Below are positions 52,396-61,737 of a stretch of DNA of 64,000 nucleotides, in pieces (the stretch's first letter is position 1; every line of letters begins with the position of its first letter). The notes under the pieces were generated by a model. The model had not been told where the DNA came from and searched no databases. It was given only the letters and a program-made list of their open reading frames with translations. This stretch comes from an uncultured Pedosphaera sp. Lineage in GTDB: Bacteria > Verrucomicrobiota > Verrucomicrobiia > Limisphaerales > Pedosphaeraceae. A program made the position numbers and the translations under genes. The stretch is from positions 1-64,000 of the forward strand of contig CAIXFN010000083.1 in NCBI GenBank assembly GCA_903918755.1. The letters are read 5' to 3'.

Positions 52396-53219
52396 ACGCC
52401 AAATTGTTAAACAGGTTTCTGGATGACACCGCATTCATGCTCGGGAGCATGGGTGATATTTTGATGTACCGAGTTTTCGGCGATGGGCCGATGGCAGCCG
52501 AGCCACCTTGGAGGCAGGAGGCCCGGGAGCAGTTGAAACCCAAGATGGCGATTGAAAACGGAGTGGCGCATATCCCCGTGGAGGGCGTGCTTGCCTTCGC
52601 GCCGGATGTGATGGAAATGGCTTACGAGGGCGTGGAGGATACCCGGAATATCGTGCAGATGTTGCAGGATGCGCGATTGAACACGGCGGTTAAAGGCGTG
52701 CAACTCAACATCAATTCGCCGGGGGGCTTTTTTATGGGCGGGATGGAAGTGGGCGATGCGGTGGCCGCGCTTAACAGGGTCAAGCCCGTGGAGGCGTACA
52801 TCGGCGGGCTGGGGGCGAGCATGGCCTACTTGATCGCTTCGCAGGCGGGGCACATCACGGCAAGCCGGGCTTCGCGGGTGGGCAGCATTGGCGCATACCA
52901 GGTCGTGACGGATATGTCGCGGCGGGCCGAGCAAGCAGGGATCAAGGTCCAGGTATTCACGAACAAGGAAGCGACGTTCAAGGCGGCGGGGATGCCGGGG
53001 ACCAGCCTACGAGACGCGCAGGCCGCCCACATCCAGGAACAAACTCAGGCGGCGTTTGACGAATTCAAAGGGCAGATTTTGCAGGCCCGCCCGGGCATTC
53101 CGGCGGACGCGATGCGCGGTCAGGTTTTCACAGGCAAGGAAGCAACCAGATGCGGGCTGGTTGACATGGTGGGGGATCGGGCGGCGGCAACGATGTATTT
53201 GAAAGGGCGGATGGGATGA
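52392..53219 (+). CDS. S49-family head maturation protease
   Basis: A 275-residue serine peptidase of the SppA/gpC group. The core includes VQLNINSPGGFFMGGMEVGD, the nucleophile Ser in GLGASMAYLIAS (near 140), and ASRASRVGSIGAYQVVTDMS. It trims the scaffold and capsid in the procapsid. The lambda-style C-terminal scaffold domain (Nu3) is absent; the separate coiled-coil protein at 57263 may supply it. Confidence 0.87.
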   Translation: MNAKLLNRFLDDTAFMLGSMGDILMYRVFGDGPMAAEPPWRQEAREQLKPKMAIENGVAHIPVEGVLAFAPDVMEMAYEGVEDTRNIVQMLQDARLNTAVKGVQLNINSPGGFFMGGMEVGDAVAALNRVKPVEAYIGGLGASMAYLIASQAGHITASRASRVGSIGAYQVVTDMSRRAEQAGIKVQVFTNKEATFKAAGMPGTSLRDAQAAHIQEQTQAAFDEFKGQILQARPGIPADAMRGQVFTGKEATRCGLVDMVGDRAAATMYLKGRMG

Positions 53220-55003
53220 ACACACGGAAACTTGTTTTGATGTTGTGGCTGGCATTGCTGGCCTTGGGCGCGGGCGCGGCGACAGTGACCGGCATCCTGC
53301 TCGATCCGGCGGGGCAGACAAACCGGGTCGGAGTTTCGTTTCGCCTAATCCGTCCGGGAAGCGTGGCCCCGAACTTCATTTACACGCAGACCAAAACGAC
53401 ATGGACAACGAACGCCTTTTTCTCGATCGCTTTGCAGCCGGGGAATTATTCGCTGCAAATTGGCCCCACGCCGGACACGGTGACGCTCTCGGTGCCGAAC
53501 GACAACGGGACGTATAATCTCAACGATTTGCTGGGGACAAACTTCGTTTACAATTACTCGTTCTCGCCGCTCTACGTGCAGAGGATCGGGGGCGGGGGCG
53601 GAGTGATGAGCGGCAACCTTTCCTTTGCGACAACGAACCAGGCGGGGTTGATCGCCAATGGGTTGACCACGGCGCAACGGCTGGCGCTCACACCAACGAA
53701 CGGCATGATCGTTTACGACTCGACGATTGACCAACTCATGCGCGTGGAGGCCGGGGCATGGATGAACTTTATTGCGACGGCGGGCGGCTCGACGGGGGCG
53801 GCGTTGTTGCTCGCGGATACGAACTTGTTCGCCTTCGGGTCGTCGTTGCGCTCCCTGGCCGTCGCGGACACAAACGCCTTTGCCTCCGGGGTTGCCGGGA
53901 GGTCGTTTGCATTGACGGATACGAATGCCTTTGCGGGGGCCTTCTTTCGGCTCGCGGACACGAACAATTTCGCGGCGGGATTCTTCCGGTATGCGGACAC
54001 GAACGCCTTTGCCGCCGGGGTTGCCGGGCGCTCGCTGGCCACGGGCGACACGAACACGTTTGCGGGGGCATTCTTCCGGATCGCGGACACGAACGCCTTT
54101 GCCGCCGGAGTTGCCGGGCGCTCGTTGGCCACGGGCGACACGAACGCCTTTGCGGCATCCTTGTTCCGGCGGGCCGATACAAATGCCTTCGCGAACTCGC
54201 TTTTCCGGAATTCCGACACGAACGCTTTCGCGATTTCATTGGGTCAGTTGAACGCCAACAACGACTGGTACGGCACGAACACATTCCACGCCGTGGCAGA
54301 TTTTACCGGTGCTTACGTCCTGTTTTCCGACAACATCGACCTCTCCAGCGGCAACGGCATCTTGATGACGAATGCGGCTTACCAATCCTATGGCACAGGC
54401 GGGTTCACGGTGGCAGGCTCCGGATCGTTCACGGGCAACGGAGCCAACCTCACGAACATCCCGGCGGTCGGTCTGGCGGCCAGTGGGACGCTGCCAGGGT
54501 GGGACGGTTCCGCCCTTACGAATATGCCCATCCGGCGCATATACACCGATGTCGGGACCTACAGCAATTTTAGCACCATTGAAACCATGTGGTGGACCAA
54601 CGCCACGGGGATTCCCGCGAATTTATTGGCCAACAACGGAGACACCTTGGAATTTGTGTTCCGCGGGGGGAACACAAACCTAGCGGCAAGCGTAGTCTTT
54701 AAAATTGGCATGGGAGGCACTCTTGTTTACAACCCGGGAAGCCAAACGCTTCTGACATTGTCGGCATGGCAGTTGGATGCCGTTTTAACGCGAACCAACA
54801 CCACAGGCGGCACACTGGCCGTAAAACTAGTCTCCGGGACCAGCCCTCGCGATTTCCGCATTGTCCCAGTGGGATTGACATGGTCGGCCAACAATAATTT
54901 TGGACTCTCCGCAGCCGTCACCACCTCCCTGGGCACGAACGGCATGGTGGTGGCCAACGGAGGTTTCGGCACCTATTACCGGGCATCCAACTCCCCGCAA
55001 TAG
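53216..55003 (+). CDS. Exported repeat-containing fibre-like protein 1
   Basis: A 595-residue protein with a signal peptide (MNTRKLVLMLWLALLALGAG), a beta domain (ILLDPAGQTNRVGVSFRL), the TTAQRLALTPTNGMIVYD block used in fibre proteins, then about twelve DTN-x-F units (residues 200-340); two units are a 90-bp near-perfect DNA tandem at 53993 and 54083. The C-terminal 150 residues recur in the reversed gene at 36245. Signal peptides are unusual in virion proteins, so surface display on the lysogen is possible. Its place between head protease and capsid gene is atypical. Confidence 0.75.
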   Translation: MNTRKLVLMLWLALLALGAGAATVTGILLDPAGQTNRVGVSFRLIRPGSVAPNFIYTQTKTTWTTNAFFSIALQPGNYSLQIGPTPDTVTLSVPNDNGTYNLNDLLGTNFVYNYSFSPLYVQRIGGGGGVMSGNLSFATTNQAGLIANGLTTAQRLALTPTNGMIVYDSTIDQLMRVEAGAWMNFIATAGGSTGAALLLADTNLFAFGSSLRSLAVADTNAFASGVAGRSFALTDTNAFAGAFFRLADTNNFAAGFFRYADTNAFAAGVAGRSLATGDTNTFAGAFFRIADTNAFAAGVAGRSLATGDTNAFAASLFRRADTNAFANSLFRNSDTNAFAISLGQLNANNDWYGTNTFHAVADFTGAYVLFSDNIDLSSGNGILMTNAAYQSYGTGGFTVAGSGSFTGNGANLTNIPAVGLAASGTLPGWDGSALTNMPIRRIYTDVGTYSNFSTIETMWWTNATGIPANLLANNGDTLEFVFRGGNTNLAASVVFKIGMGGTLVYNPGSQTLLTLSAWQLDAVLTRTNTTGGTLAVKLVSGTSPRDFRIVPVGLTWSANNNFGLSAAVTTSLGTNGMVVANGGFGTYYRASNSPQ

Positions 55004-55028
55004 GGCGAGTGGGGGGCGGCGGCAAAGC

Positions 55029-55051
55029 TGACGTTTCCAGCAGGGTGAATG
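55029..55051 (+). repeat. TGACGTT-N7-GGGTGAA junction motif, copy 3
   Basis: TGACGTT 55029-55035, then GGGTGAATG after 7 nt; the ATG (55049) starts the second fibre-like gene. Confidence 0.65.
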
Positions 55052-57211
55052 AAACGAATTGGCGCAACACTCTTTTTTCTCATCGCGGCGGTTACTTCCG
55101 CCCTTCCGGCTACGATCACCAGTCAGCTTTTGGACCCGTGGGGCCGAAGCAACACCACCACGCTGACCTGGAAACTGAAAGGGGCCTATGCGATCCCCCC
55201 GAATGTCACCTATACCGATGTCCGGGCATTTGTGGCCACCAACGGCACGTTTTCCGCCGCCATCGGGGCGGGCAATTATGATCTCCAGGTGGGGCCGCGA
55301 AATGACCTTTACGCTGTCACGGTGCCCGGCGGAGCGGGGACCTACGATCTCTCAACGCTGATCACGAACGCGATCACGTTTCCCTATGTCGCCTCCCCGC
55401 AGTACGTGCAGAAGGCGGGCGATGTCATGGCCGGGAATCTCTCCTTTGCATCGTCCAGTTATGGCGGGTTCATCCTTAACAGCCTGACCACGGCGCAACG
55501 ACTGGCGCTCACGCCGACGAACGGCATGATCGTTTACGACGCCACGATTTCCACGCCATTTATTTACACGTCCGGCGGCTGGAGCAATGCGTTGACGGCC
55601 TATGCCCCCTCGCTTTGGTTGAGCGACACGAACGCGATGGCAACCGGCATTGCGTCGAGGTCCATCGCGACGTTCAACGGGAAGGGGTCCAACAATGTGT
55701 TTTTCGCTTCCACGAACTACGGGATCGTCGTGGCCAACACGAACTATTTTTGGCACCCGACGGACACGGTGACGGGGGCAAACGGCGCGAATGTCGTCTC
55801 GATCAGCGGCGGCACATTCGCGACCAACCACGTTGGCGATTATATAATCGTCACCAACTCGACCGACACGACCCAGCTTCAAATTGTCGGCTTTGTGGAC
55901 ACCACGCACGCAATCGTTTACCCGAAAGTCGGGCAATACAACCCGCCCTCGTTCACCAGCAGTGGGTGGGAATGCTTCCCGAACGCCGTCTATTATCCGG
56001 ACAACACCGGGGGGAATCCGGCGGGATTTGTGGGGAATGACGGCTCCGTCGGCATTTCCGGCCAGTACGGGAGCCACAACACCGGCCAGTTGTTATTCAT
56101 CAACAATTTCAACACCGTGGCGCAATCTGTTTACAAAGGGATCGGGCCGCAAACGGGGACGAATTTTCAGGCCAATTTCGCGTGGGGGATAACCGGAATC
56201 GGGAACTGGACGCCGTCGTTTTATGTCAGCACGGTGGCAACCTACGGGGTCGGCGGCATTCGCGACGACAGCCATGTAGATTGGACGCAGCCCTTTACCA
56301 ACAGCACGGGGAATGCGTTTCAGATTGATACTGCGTTGAAGCTGGGCGGGTCCACGGTGGCCACGCCCACATTGACGCTAACCTCAACCAATGTCGTGTT
56401 GAGCGGCGTTGCCACCGTCTCCGGCACAAACGGGTTCTCGATTCTCGTTGGCTCGGCGGGGGCTTTTAGCGCGGTGACTCCGGGGTGCAAGATTGGAATC
56501 TCCAGCGGGGGCTACAATGAATATACGGTGTTGAGCAATAGCACGACGGTGGCGTACGTGCTGGAGCAATTGCAGGCCAATTATTCCAGCGCGACATTTC
56601 AAGTGGGCTATCCCAATGCGGCTTGGAATAACGCCACCCCGGCGCTCGCGGGCGGAATCACCCAGGACGGCAGCCTCATGCTAAAAAGCCCGACGGTGGG
56701 GGGCACGCCCAAGCTGATCCTGAATAACGGCGGATGGACCAGCAATTCCGTTTACATGCGGGTGAACCAGGAAGCGGGCAGCCTGTCGTTTCTGGAGTTC
56801 CAATCGGCGGGTGGCAACGGTCCGCTGGCACTTTTCTCGGTGAATGCGCCCAGCACGGCGATCCGCCTGGACCCGACGGGTTCGCTCAATCTGCGGTATG
56901 CGTTGACCAACGACCTCGGCAATGTGGCGATCTCGACGAATCTCTCCTTCATCTATCCGGGCTCGACCATCATTTTGAAAACCGGGACGAACGCCAAGAT
57001 TGGCACGGCGACGGCAACCGGCGCTTCGGCGGTCACCGTGAGCACAACGGCAGTCACGGCGAACTCACTGATCTTCTTGACGATCCAGACGCCCGGGGGC
57101 ACGCCCGGAGCGCCCTACATCAGCGCGGTGACGCCGGGCACGTCGTTCTCTTTCAAGAGCGTTGCGGGGGATACGAGTACGGTGGGCTGGGTCATCATGG
57201 AGAAAAACTGA
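55049..57211 (+). CDS. Exported fibre-like protein 2
   Basis: A 720-residue paralogue of the preceding protein: signal peptide (MKRIGATLFFLIAAVTSALP), ITSQLLDPWGRSNTTTLTW beta domain and the identical TTAQRLALTPTNGMIVYD block. The middle (YYPDN..AGFVGNDGS) matches a segment of the reversed fibre gene at 36245. The chain is Thr/Asn/Gly-rich beta structure throughout. It ends in a small domain (GVITVSTT region, then GTSFSFKSVAGDTSTVGWVI). TGACGTT motifs flank the gene on both sides. Confidence 0.75.
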   Translation: MKRIGATLFFLIAAVTSALPATITSQLLDPWGRSNTTTLTWKLKGAYAIPPNVTYTDVRAFVATNGTFSAAIGAGNYDLQVGPRNDLYAVTVPGGAGTYDLSTLITNAITFPYVASPQYVQKAGDVMAGNLSFASSSYGGFILNSLTTAQRLALTPTNGMIVYDATISTPFIYTSGGWSNALTAYAPSLWLSDTNAMATGIASRSIATFNGKGSNNVFFASTNYGIVVANTNYFWHPTDTVTGANGANVVSISGGTFATNHVGDYIIVTNSTDTTQLQIVGFVDTTHAIVYPKVGQYNPPSFTSSGWECFPNAVYYPDNTGGNPAGFVGNDGSVGISGQYGSHNTGQLLFINNFNTVAQSVYKGIGPQTGTNFQANFAWGITGIGNWTPSFYVSTVATYGVGGIRDDSHVDWTQPFTNSTGNAFQIDTALKLGGSTVATPTLTLTSTNVVLSGVATVSGTNGFSILVGSAGAFSAVTPGCKIGISSGGYNEYTVLSNSTTVAYVLEQLQANYSSATFQVGYPNAAWNNATPALAGGITQDGSLMLKSPTVGGTPKLILNNGGWTSNSVYMRVNQEAGSLSFLEFQSAGGNGPLALFSVNAPSTAIRLDPTGSLNLRYALTNDLGNVAISTNLSFIYPGSTIILKTGTNAKIGTATATGASAVTVSTTAVTANSLIFLTIQTPGGTPGAPYISAVTPGTSFSFKSVAGDTSTVGWVIMEKN

Positions 57212-57226
57212 CGTTCCTCAAGGGTA
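57209..57226 (+). repeat. TGACGTT junction motif, copy 4 (degenerate)
   Basis: TGACGTT starts in the stop codon of the second fibre-like gene, followed after 6 nt by GGGTAG. One base shorter and less conserved than the other copies. Confidence 0.5.
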
Positions 57227-57262
57227 GCGGACAATCATAACTCAATAACCTAAAACGAATTT

Positions 57263-57739
57263 ATGGCGGACGATGTCATTGGACAGTTGGAAACAGCCCG
57301 GGGGCAGGTAACAGCCTTAACCGCGGAGCGGGATGGGGCGCGAACTCAACTTGCCACTTTGCAGGGGCAAGTCACGGCACTGACCGGGGAGCGCGATGCG
57401 GCCCGGACCCAGTTGGCGGCGGCACAAGGGAATGTCACGGCGGCACAAGGGGTGTTGGCGACGGCCCAGGCGCAAGTCACGGCACTGACCGGGGAACGCG
57501 ATGCGGCCCGGACCCAGTTGGCCACCGCGCAGGCGGACGTAAGCCGGTTGACGGCCTCGCAGGCGGATTTTGACGGGCGGTTGCGGGCGGACTTGGTGCG
57601 GCATGGCATCAGTGCCTCGGCCTTGGCGTTGCCGAAGGCGGACGAGACGGGCAAAGGCGCGGCGGGCGCGGAGGAAACAATCACGGACAAATGCCTCCGC
57701 ATCAATCGCGAGAAGGCGGCGGCGGCGGGCAAGAAGTAA
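57263..57739 (+). CDS. Coiled-coil protein, scaffold candidate
   Basis: A 158-residue protein whose first 105 residues are near-perfect coiled-coil repeats (VTALTGERDAARTQLA); DNA units of 105 nt recur at 57368 and 57473. The C-terminal part has a short helix (DLVRHGISASALALP). Location directly before the major capsid gene and after the protease suggests the procapsid scaffold, but no family is recognised. Confidence 0.6.
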   Translation: MADDVIGQLETARGQVTALTAERDGARTQLATLQGQVTALTGERDAARTQLAAAQGNVTAAQGVLATAQAQVTALTGERDAARTQLATAQADVSRLTASQADFDGRLRADLVRHGISASALALPKADETGKGAAGAEETITDKCLRINREKAAAAGKK

Positions 57740-57780
57740 CTCACCTGACAGAAAATTGACGGTCAACAAAATACAAAAAT

Positions 57781-58824
57781 ATGGTTTCGATTGCAGACTT
57801 GTGGGTGCCGGATGTTTGGGTGAGTGCGTTGCGCGAACCGCAGGCGACTTACCCGGTGTTGTTCCAATCGGGCGTGGTGACACGGTCCCCGATCATGGAC
57901 AACCTCGCCAGCGGCGAGGGGCAGAGCGTGAATGTGCCGTATTTCAAGGACATCACTGATCAGAGCGACGAAATCCAGATTGAGAATACCGCGCCGTCCG
58001 ACCAGGGGCAGACGGGTTCCAAAATGGTGGGGGTGCCGCTCAACCGGGTGAGCAAGAATACGAGCGGGGCGCTCGCGGCGGCTGTGACCGGGACCAACCC
58101 GCTCGCGCAGATCATTTCGGCGATCTACATGCGCCGGATGAAGCAACGCCAGAGCACGACCCTGGCGATGCTGCGCGGCCTGTTTGGGAGCGCGGGGGCG
58201 GCGAATGTCGCGGCCTGCATGTCGGCGAATCGTTACGGTGGAACCACGGCGGAGCCTTTCACCGAAAACGGCCTCGGGGCGCAGTCCAACAACTTGTTTA
58301 GCCCGGACTTGTTCATCTATGCCAAGGCCCTCCTGGGCGAACTGGCGGACCAGTTGGCAGCGGGCGCGATGTGGGTTCATCCGAACGTGCTCGCCCGGTT
58401 GGAGCAACTCGATTCGCTAAACTTCAAGAGCATCGTTGTTCCGTCCGCATTGCCCTTCACGGTCACCACGTATCGCGGGGTGCCCATTTACACGTCCTCG
58501 GCGCTCTATCGAGCCGGTACCGGCAATGGGTTTGTTTACGAAACCTATTTGATGGCGCAAGGGGTCATTGGTTACGGGGAGCGGGCGCAAAAGGGCGACG
58601 TGATCGACGTTGCGGCGTTGACCTACTTCCCGGATCGCGACAAGAACAATGAAATCGTCTGGGACCGCACCCGGCATGTGCAGCACGTCCTGGGCACGAA
58701 GTGGATCGGCAATCCCGCCGGTCAGTCCGCGACGAACGCGGAATTGCAGACCACCACCAATTGGCAGTACGTGTTCCAAACCGCGAACCGGACTCCCATT
58801 GTCTGCATTCGCACGAACGGTTAA
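57781..58824 (+). CDS. Major capsid protein
   Basis: A 347-residue HK97-fold-type major capsid protein: VPYFKDITDQSDEIQIEN, the helix DPLAQIISAIYMRRMKQRQ-like region, WVHPNVLARLEQLDSLNF, and YRGVPIYTSSALYR near the P-domain. There is no N-terminal delta domain, consistent with a separate scaffold. It sits at the expected place after protease and scaffold. Confidence 0.82.
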   Translation: MVSIADLWVPDVWVSALREPQATYPVLFQSGVVTRSPIMDNLASGEGQSVNVPYFKDITDQSDEIQIENTAPSDQGQTGSKMVGVPLNRVSKNTSGALAAAVTGTNPLAQIISAIYMRRMKQRQSTTLAMLRGLFGSAGAANVAACMSANRYGGTTAEPFTENGLGAQSNNLFSPDLFIYAKALLGELADQLAAGAMWVHPNVLARLEQLDSLNFKSIVVPSALPFTVTTYRGVPIYTSSALYRAGTGNGFVYETYLMAQGVIGYGERAQKGDVIDVAALTYFPDRDKNNEIVWDRTRHVQHVLGTKWIGNPAGQSATNAELQTTTNWQYVFQTANRTPIVCIRTNG

Positions 58825-58856
58825 TCCACGACGGGCAAGCTAAATCCGGAATTCTT

Positions 58857-59528
58857 ATGGCGAACACTGATCGACAGGCGGAGGGCTGGGGGGACGAAAC
58901 CCCCCAGCCAGTTCTGAACATGGAGCCGGAAGGCGGCCTAGCAAGGATTGTTCCGCCCGTGGCGGATCGGGCGGCTGTGGGGCCGGTGCCGACGCAGTTA
59001 CATCCTCCGACGCCTCCCCCGAGCGACGAACCGGGAGAGCAAGAGGACCAGCCCGCGCCGGTGCCTGATGCGGTTGACGGAGACTTGCCGGACGATTTCG
59101 CGGGCGCGTTGCGGCTGGTGAAGCTGTGCGAAGCGTTGCCTGCGGATACGGCTGGCAATGAGGCCCGGAAAGCCCGTTGCCTCCATCGGGCGCAGCAGAA
59201 CCTTCACCGGGTCCAGCAGGGGCCGAAGCCCCCGGCAATCACGGCGGATCACATGGCCTCGCATGTGGCGAAACAGGGCGTCAGCTTGCGGGAGGAACGG
59301 TGGGACTATTTCGCCCGGCAGCATGGACCAGCGCGGGAAATGCTCGATGAGATCACGAAGCTTCGCGAGAGCAACGTCAGCACATCGGACATGCGGGCGG
59401 CGGTGGATGAAGTCGAACGGTTACAGGGGATTGCCGCTGGCCGGGCGATGGAGATTCAGCAACTCCGGGGGGCTTTGGACCTCGCCCGGGCGGAGATCGA
59501 AAAACTCAAAAAGAAGAATCAGAAGTAA
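58857..59528 (+). CDS. Hypothetical virion-region protein with C-terminal coiled coil
   Basis: A 223-residue protein starting MANTDRQAEGWGDETPQPVL. The N-terminal 90 residues are Pro/Glu-rich and disordered; the middle (QGVSLREERWDYFARQHGPA) is helical, and the C-terminal part is a coiled coil (GAL-DLARAEIEKLKKKNQK). It could be a head-completion or decoration protein; not recognised. Confidence 0.6.
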   Translation: MANTDRQAEGWGDETPQPVLNMEPEGGLARIVPPVADRAAVGPVPTQLHPPTPPPSDEPGEQEDQPAPVPDAVDGDLPDDFAGALRLVKLCEALPADTAGNEARKARCLHRAQQNLHRVQQGPKPPAITADHMASHVAKQGVSLREERWDYFARQHGPAREMLDEITKLRESNVSTSDMRAAVDEVERLQGIAAGRAMEIQQLRGALDLARAEIEKLKKKNQK

Positions 59529-59553
59529 GAGCAGAACAATCAGCAATCAGTTT

Positions 59554-60135
59554 ATGAATACGAACAACATTTTGCGGCGTGGTGTGGCACTGGTGGGGGC
59601 TCTTGGCATTGGCTTGATGGCGCTCCGGGATACCCCGGCGCTCGCGCAGGCGGCCCCCGTCCCGGCTCCGTCGGGCGTTTACAGCTACATCCCTTGGGCC
59701 TTGAACGGCGGCAGTAATTCGGTCCCGGGCAATGCGTCAATCTCCGCCTTCACGAATTCGGCGGGCTCGACCAATGCCGTCATTTCGCAAGCGGTGGGGG
59801 ATTATGAGTGGGTCGGCGTATGGGCGGGGTTTAACTTCATCACGAACGGCGCTCCGCCCTACAACATCAGCGCAACCAACCTGGTGACGCTTTATTTCGT
59901 CAATTCGGGCGACGGGGCGCAGTTTGAAACGACCAACACTCCCGCTTACCGAATGACGGGGATCGGCCAGGGCACAAACTTCGTTTGGACGCACACGAAC
60001 TTTTTCGTGCCAAGCGAAGGGAGTCTCCAGCTTGTCAACGTGACGTGCTCGGGCACGAATACCGGCGTAACCCTGAGCAATTTGTCCGGGGCTTGGTCGT
60101 TCAAGGCGAGCCGGAAAACGACCCGGCCCAACTAA
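59554..60135 (+). CDS. Exported hypothetical protein in the virion gene cluster
   Basis: A 193-residue protein with a typical signal peptide (LRRGVALVGALGIGLMALRD, cleavage likely after ALA) and a Thr/Asn/Ser-rich beta domain, in style like the two fibre-like proteins. This is the fourth signal-peptide protein of the prophage. Family not recognised; possibly a host-surface or decoration protein. Confidence 0.65.
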   Translation: MNTNNILRRGVALVGALGIGLMALRDTPALAQAAPVPAPSGVYSYIPWALNGGSNSVPGNASISAFTNSAGSTNAVISQAVGDYEWVGVWAGFNFITNGAPPYNISATNLVTLYFVNSGDGAQFETTNTPAYRMTGIGQGTNFVWTHTNFFVPSEGSLQLVNVTCSGTNTGVTLSNLSGAWSFKASRKTTRPN

Positions 60136-60137
60136 GC

Positions 60138-60476
60138 GTGACACTGGCACAGCAACTCCAGGTGCAACGGTTCAACGCCTCGGCTCTCCGCCGGGGCGTT
60201 TCCGTTCGACTGCATCCCGCCGGGCCTCTCTTTACGGCATTGGTGCAGTCGGTGCCGCAAGAGGAAGCGGCATATTCCGTGAGTAAGGAAACCCGGAATT
60301 TCTCGCGGGTGTTTATTCTTCGCTCCGCGATCAACGCGGACGGAGTGCCCGACATTTTGATCGGGGCCACCTTTATCAACCAGGAGACGCAGGAGAGTTA
60401 CCGGGTGGCGTCTTACGATGACAATGCGGCGGATGTGCGGGTGATTTACCACTGCGAAACTTCCTCGGCAAACTGA
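60138..60476 (+). CDS. Head-tail connector candidate
   Basis: A 112-residue protein from GTG 60138, 2 nt after the previous stop. Beta-rich (ETRNFSRVFILRSAINADG; YDDNAADVRVIYHCETSS). Position between capsid and tail genes suggests a head-closure protein. No family seen. Confidence 0.5.
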   Translation: MTLAQQLQVQRFNASALRRGVSVRLHPAGPLFTALVQSVPQEEAAYSVSKETRNFSRVFILRSAINADGVPDILIGATFINQETQESYRVASYDDNAADVRVIYHCETSSAN

Positions 60477-60478
60477 CC

Positions 60479-61255
60479 ATGGCCCACGGATTACAACTTT
60501 CGACGGCGACGAACGCGCACGCCTACAAGGATGCGCTCCTTGAGTGGATGGCCAAGTTTGGCGTGGGGGCTCGCCAGGCGCTCCGCTGGCAGGGGCGATT
60601 GATGGGCGAGCGCCTGATTTCGTTCACGCCGCCCCGGACCCTCAAACAGGGCAAAGAGCGGGTATCGAAGGACATCCGCAAGATCGTTTTGGGGCTCCAG
60701 CAAATCGACACTCCCCCGCACAAGGTCGTGACGGGGCAGGATTTCGTCCGCGTGTTTGTAAACAAGGGAGTGGTTTACGGGGTCACGGGGCAGAATTACC
60801 AACCGCAGGCGGGGGATGATGTCATCGCCCGGCTACACCAGAGCAAGCGGAATAAGCGGGGGCGCGTCCCGGGGAAAGACGAAACGAAGGCAGTCGATCA
60901 AGGCGGCTGGTCGTTGCTCAACATGCTGGCGGTGAAAGAGCAAACGCTGGACTCGTACATCCGCAAGGTCCAGGGCCGCGTGGGCCGGGCTCGCGGCGGA
61001 TGGGCGGAGGGCACAATCCAGCTTGGAGGGCGGGTGGCGCAGTGGGTTTCCAAACACCGCAACACTGGGACTTTCGAGGACGGGACCCATGGGAGCATTG
61101 GGAATGTTTTCGTGCAGTTCGACAACAAAAGCGAGTGGGCTTCGGGCGGGGATGATGACCGCATTATTGCCAACGCGATCAAGTCGCGGACGGCGGCCAT
61201 TCGTAAATCAATTCTGGATGCCGCGCACGGCGCGGGGGGAGCTTTCAAAACATGA
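60479..61255 (+). CDS. Minor tail / HK97 gp10-like connector candidate
   Basis: A 258-residue basic protein. The N-terminal half (WQGRLMGERLISFTPPRTLKQGKE) is reminiscent of gp10-like and minor-tail protein Z-type proteins, while the C-terminal part has GDDDRIIANAIKSRTAAIRKS. It overlaps the tail-terminator candidate by 4 nt. Role from position and faint similarity. Confidence 0.55.
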   Translation: MAHGLQLSTATNAHAYKDALLEWMAKFGVGARQALRWQGRLMGERLISFTPPRTLKQGKERVSKDIRKIVLGLQQIDTPPHKVVTGQDFVRVFVNKGVVYGVTGQNYQPQAGDDVIARLHQSKRNKRGRVPGKDETKAVDQGGWSLLNMLAVKEQTLDSYIRKVQGRVGRARGGWAEGTIQLGGRVAQWVSKHRNTGTFEDGTHGSIGNVFVQFDNKSEWASGGDDDRIIANAIKSRTAAIRKSILDAAHGAGGAFKT

Positions 61256-61737
61256 GTGCGATGGCAATGTCAGCGGTGCAAGGGTACGTCAAAGACTTGA
61301 TCGACAAGCATCCCAAATTTGTCGAGGCGGGCGTGCAGTGCATTTTGGATGACGGGACGTACCCGAAGATTCCGGGGCTGGAATCGCAACTCCGCAATGT
61401 GGGGCTGGCCGTCATTGTCTGGCGGGTAACGTCGCTGGGGCTAATCGACGTAAACCGAACGGGGCTCAGCAACCAGCTTTTGCATATCGCTGTCGTGATC
61501 CAGGAGAACACGACGGTGAACCGGGGAGCCGCGGCGGAGGGCGTAACGCCTTCCGGCATTCTGCCCTTGGACGCTTATCAGTTCGTCACGGAAGCCATTT
61601 CCGGGTATCCCCGGAACACCCCGCCGGGAACGCCGATTTTGCCGCACCATGAACCGTTTGATGACCTGGGCAAGGTCAACGGGAATTGGACGATTGCCGC
61701 CAGCTTCACCAAAGAACATCGGATAACTCCTTTATGA
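61252..61737 (+). CDS. Tail terminator candidate (gpU-type position)
   Basis: A 161-residue alpha/beta protein (VGLAVIVWRVTSLGLIDVNR; LLHIAVVIQENTTVNRG; YQFVTEAISGYP) with the length and pattern of tail-terminator proteins that fix tail length. Overlaps both neighbours by 4 nt. Confidence 0.55.
   Translation: MSAMAMSAVQGYVKDLIDKHPKFVEAGVQCILDDGTYPKIPGLESQLRNVGLAVIVWRVTSLGLIDVNRTGLSNQLLHIAVVIQENTTVNRGAAAEGVTPSGILPLDAYQFVTEAISGYPRNTPPGTPILPHHEPFDDLGKVNGNWTIAASFTKEHRITPL

Noticed and set aside
53800-54240. CRISPR array suspected from regular repeats
   Set aside because: Repeats are in frame, protein coding, imperfect and without spacers.
36245-57211. Invertible fibre switch like the Mu G segment
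   Set aside because: Fibre modules are in opposite orientation, but no inverted repeat pair with an adjacent invertase gene was found; about 14 kb of essential genes lie between.
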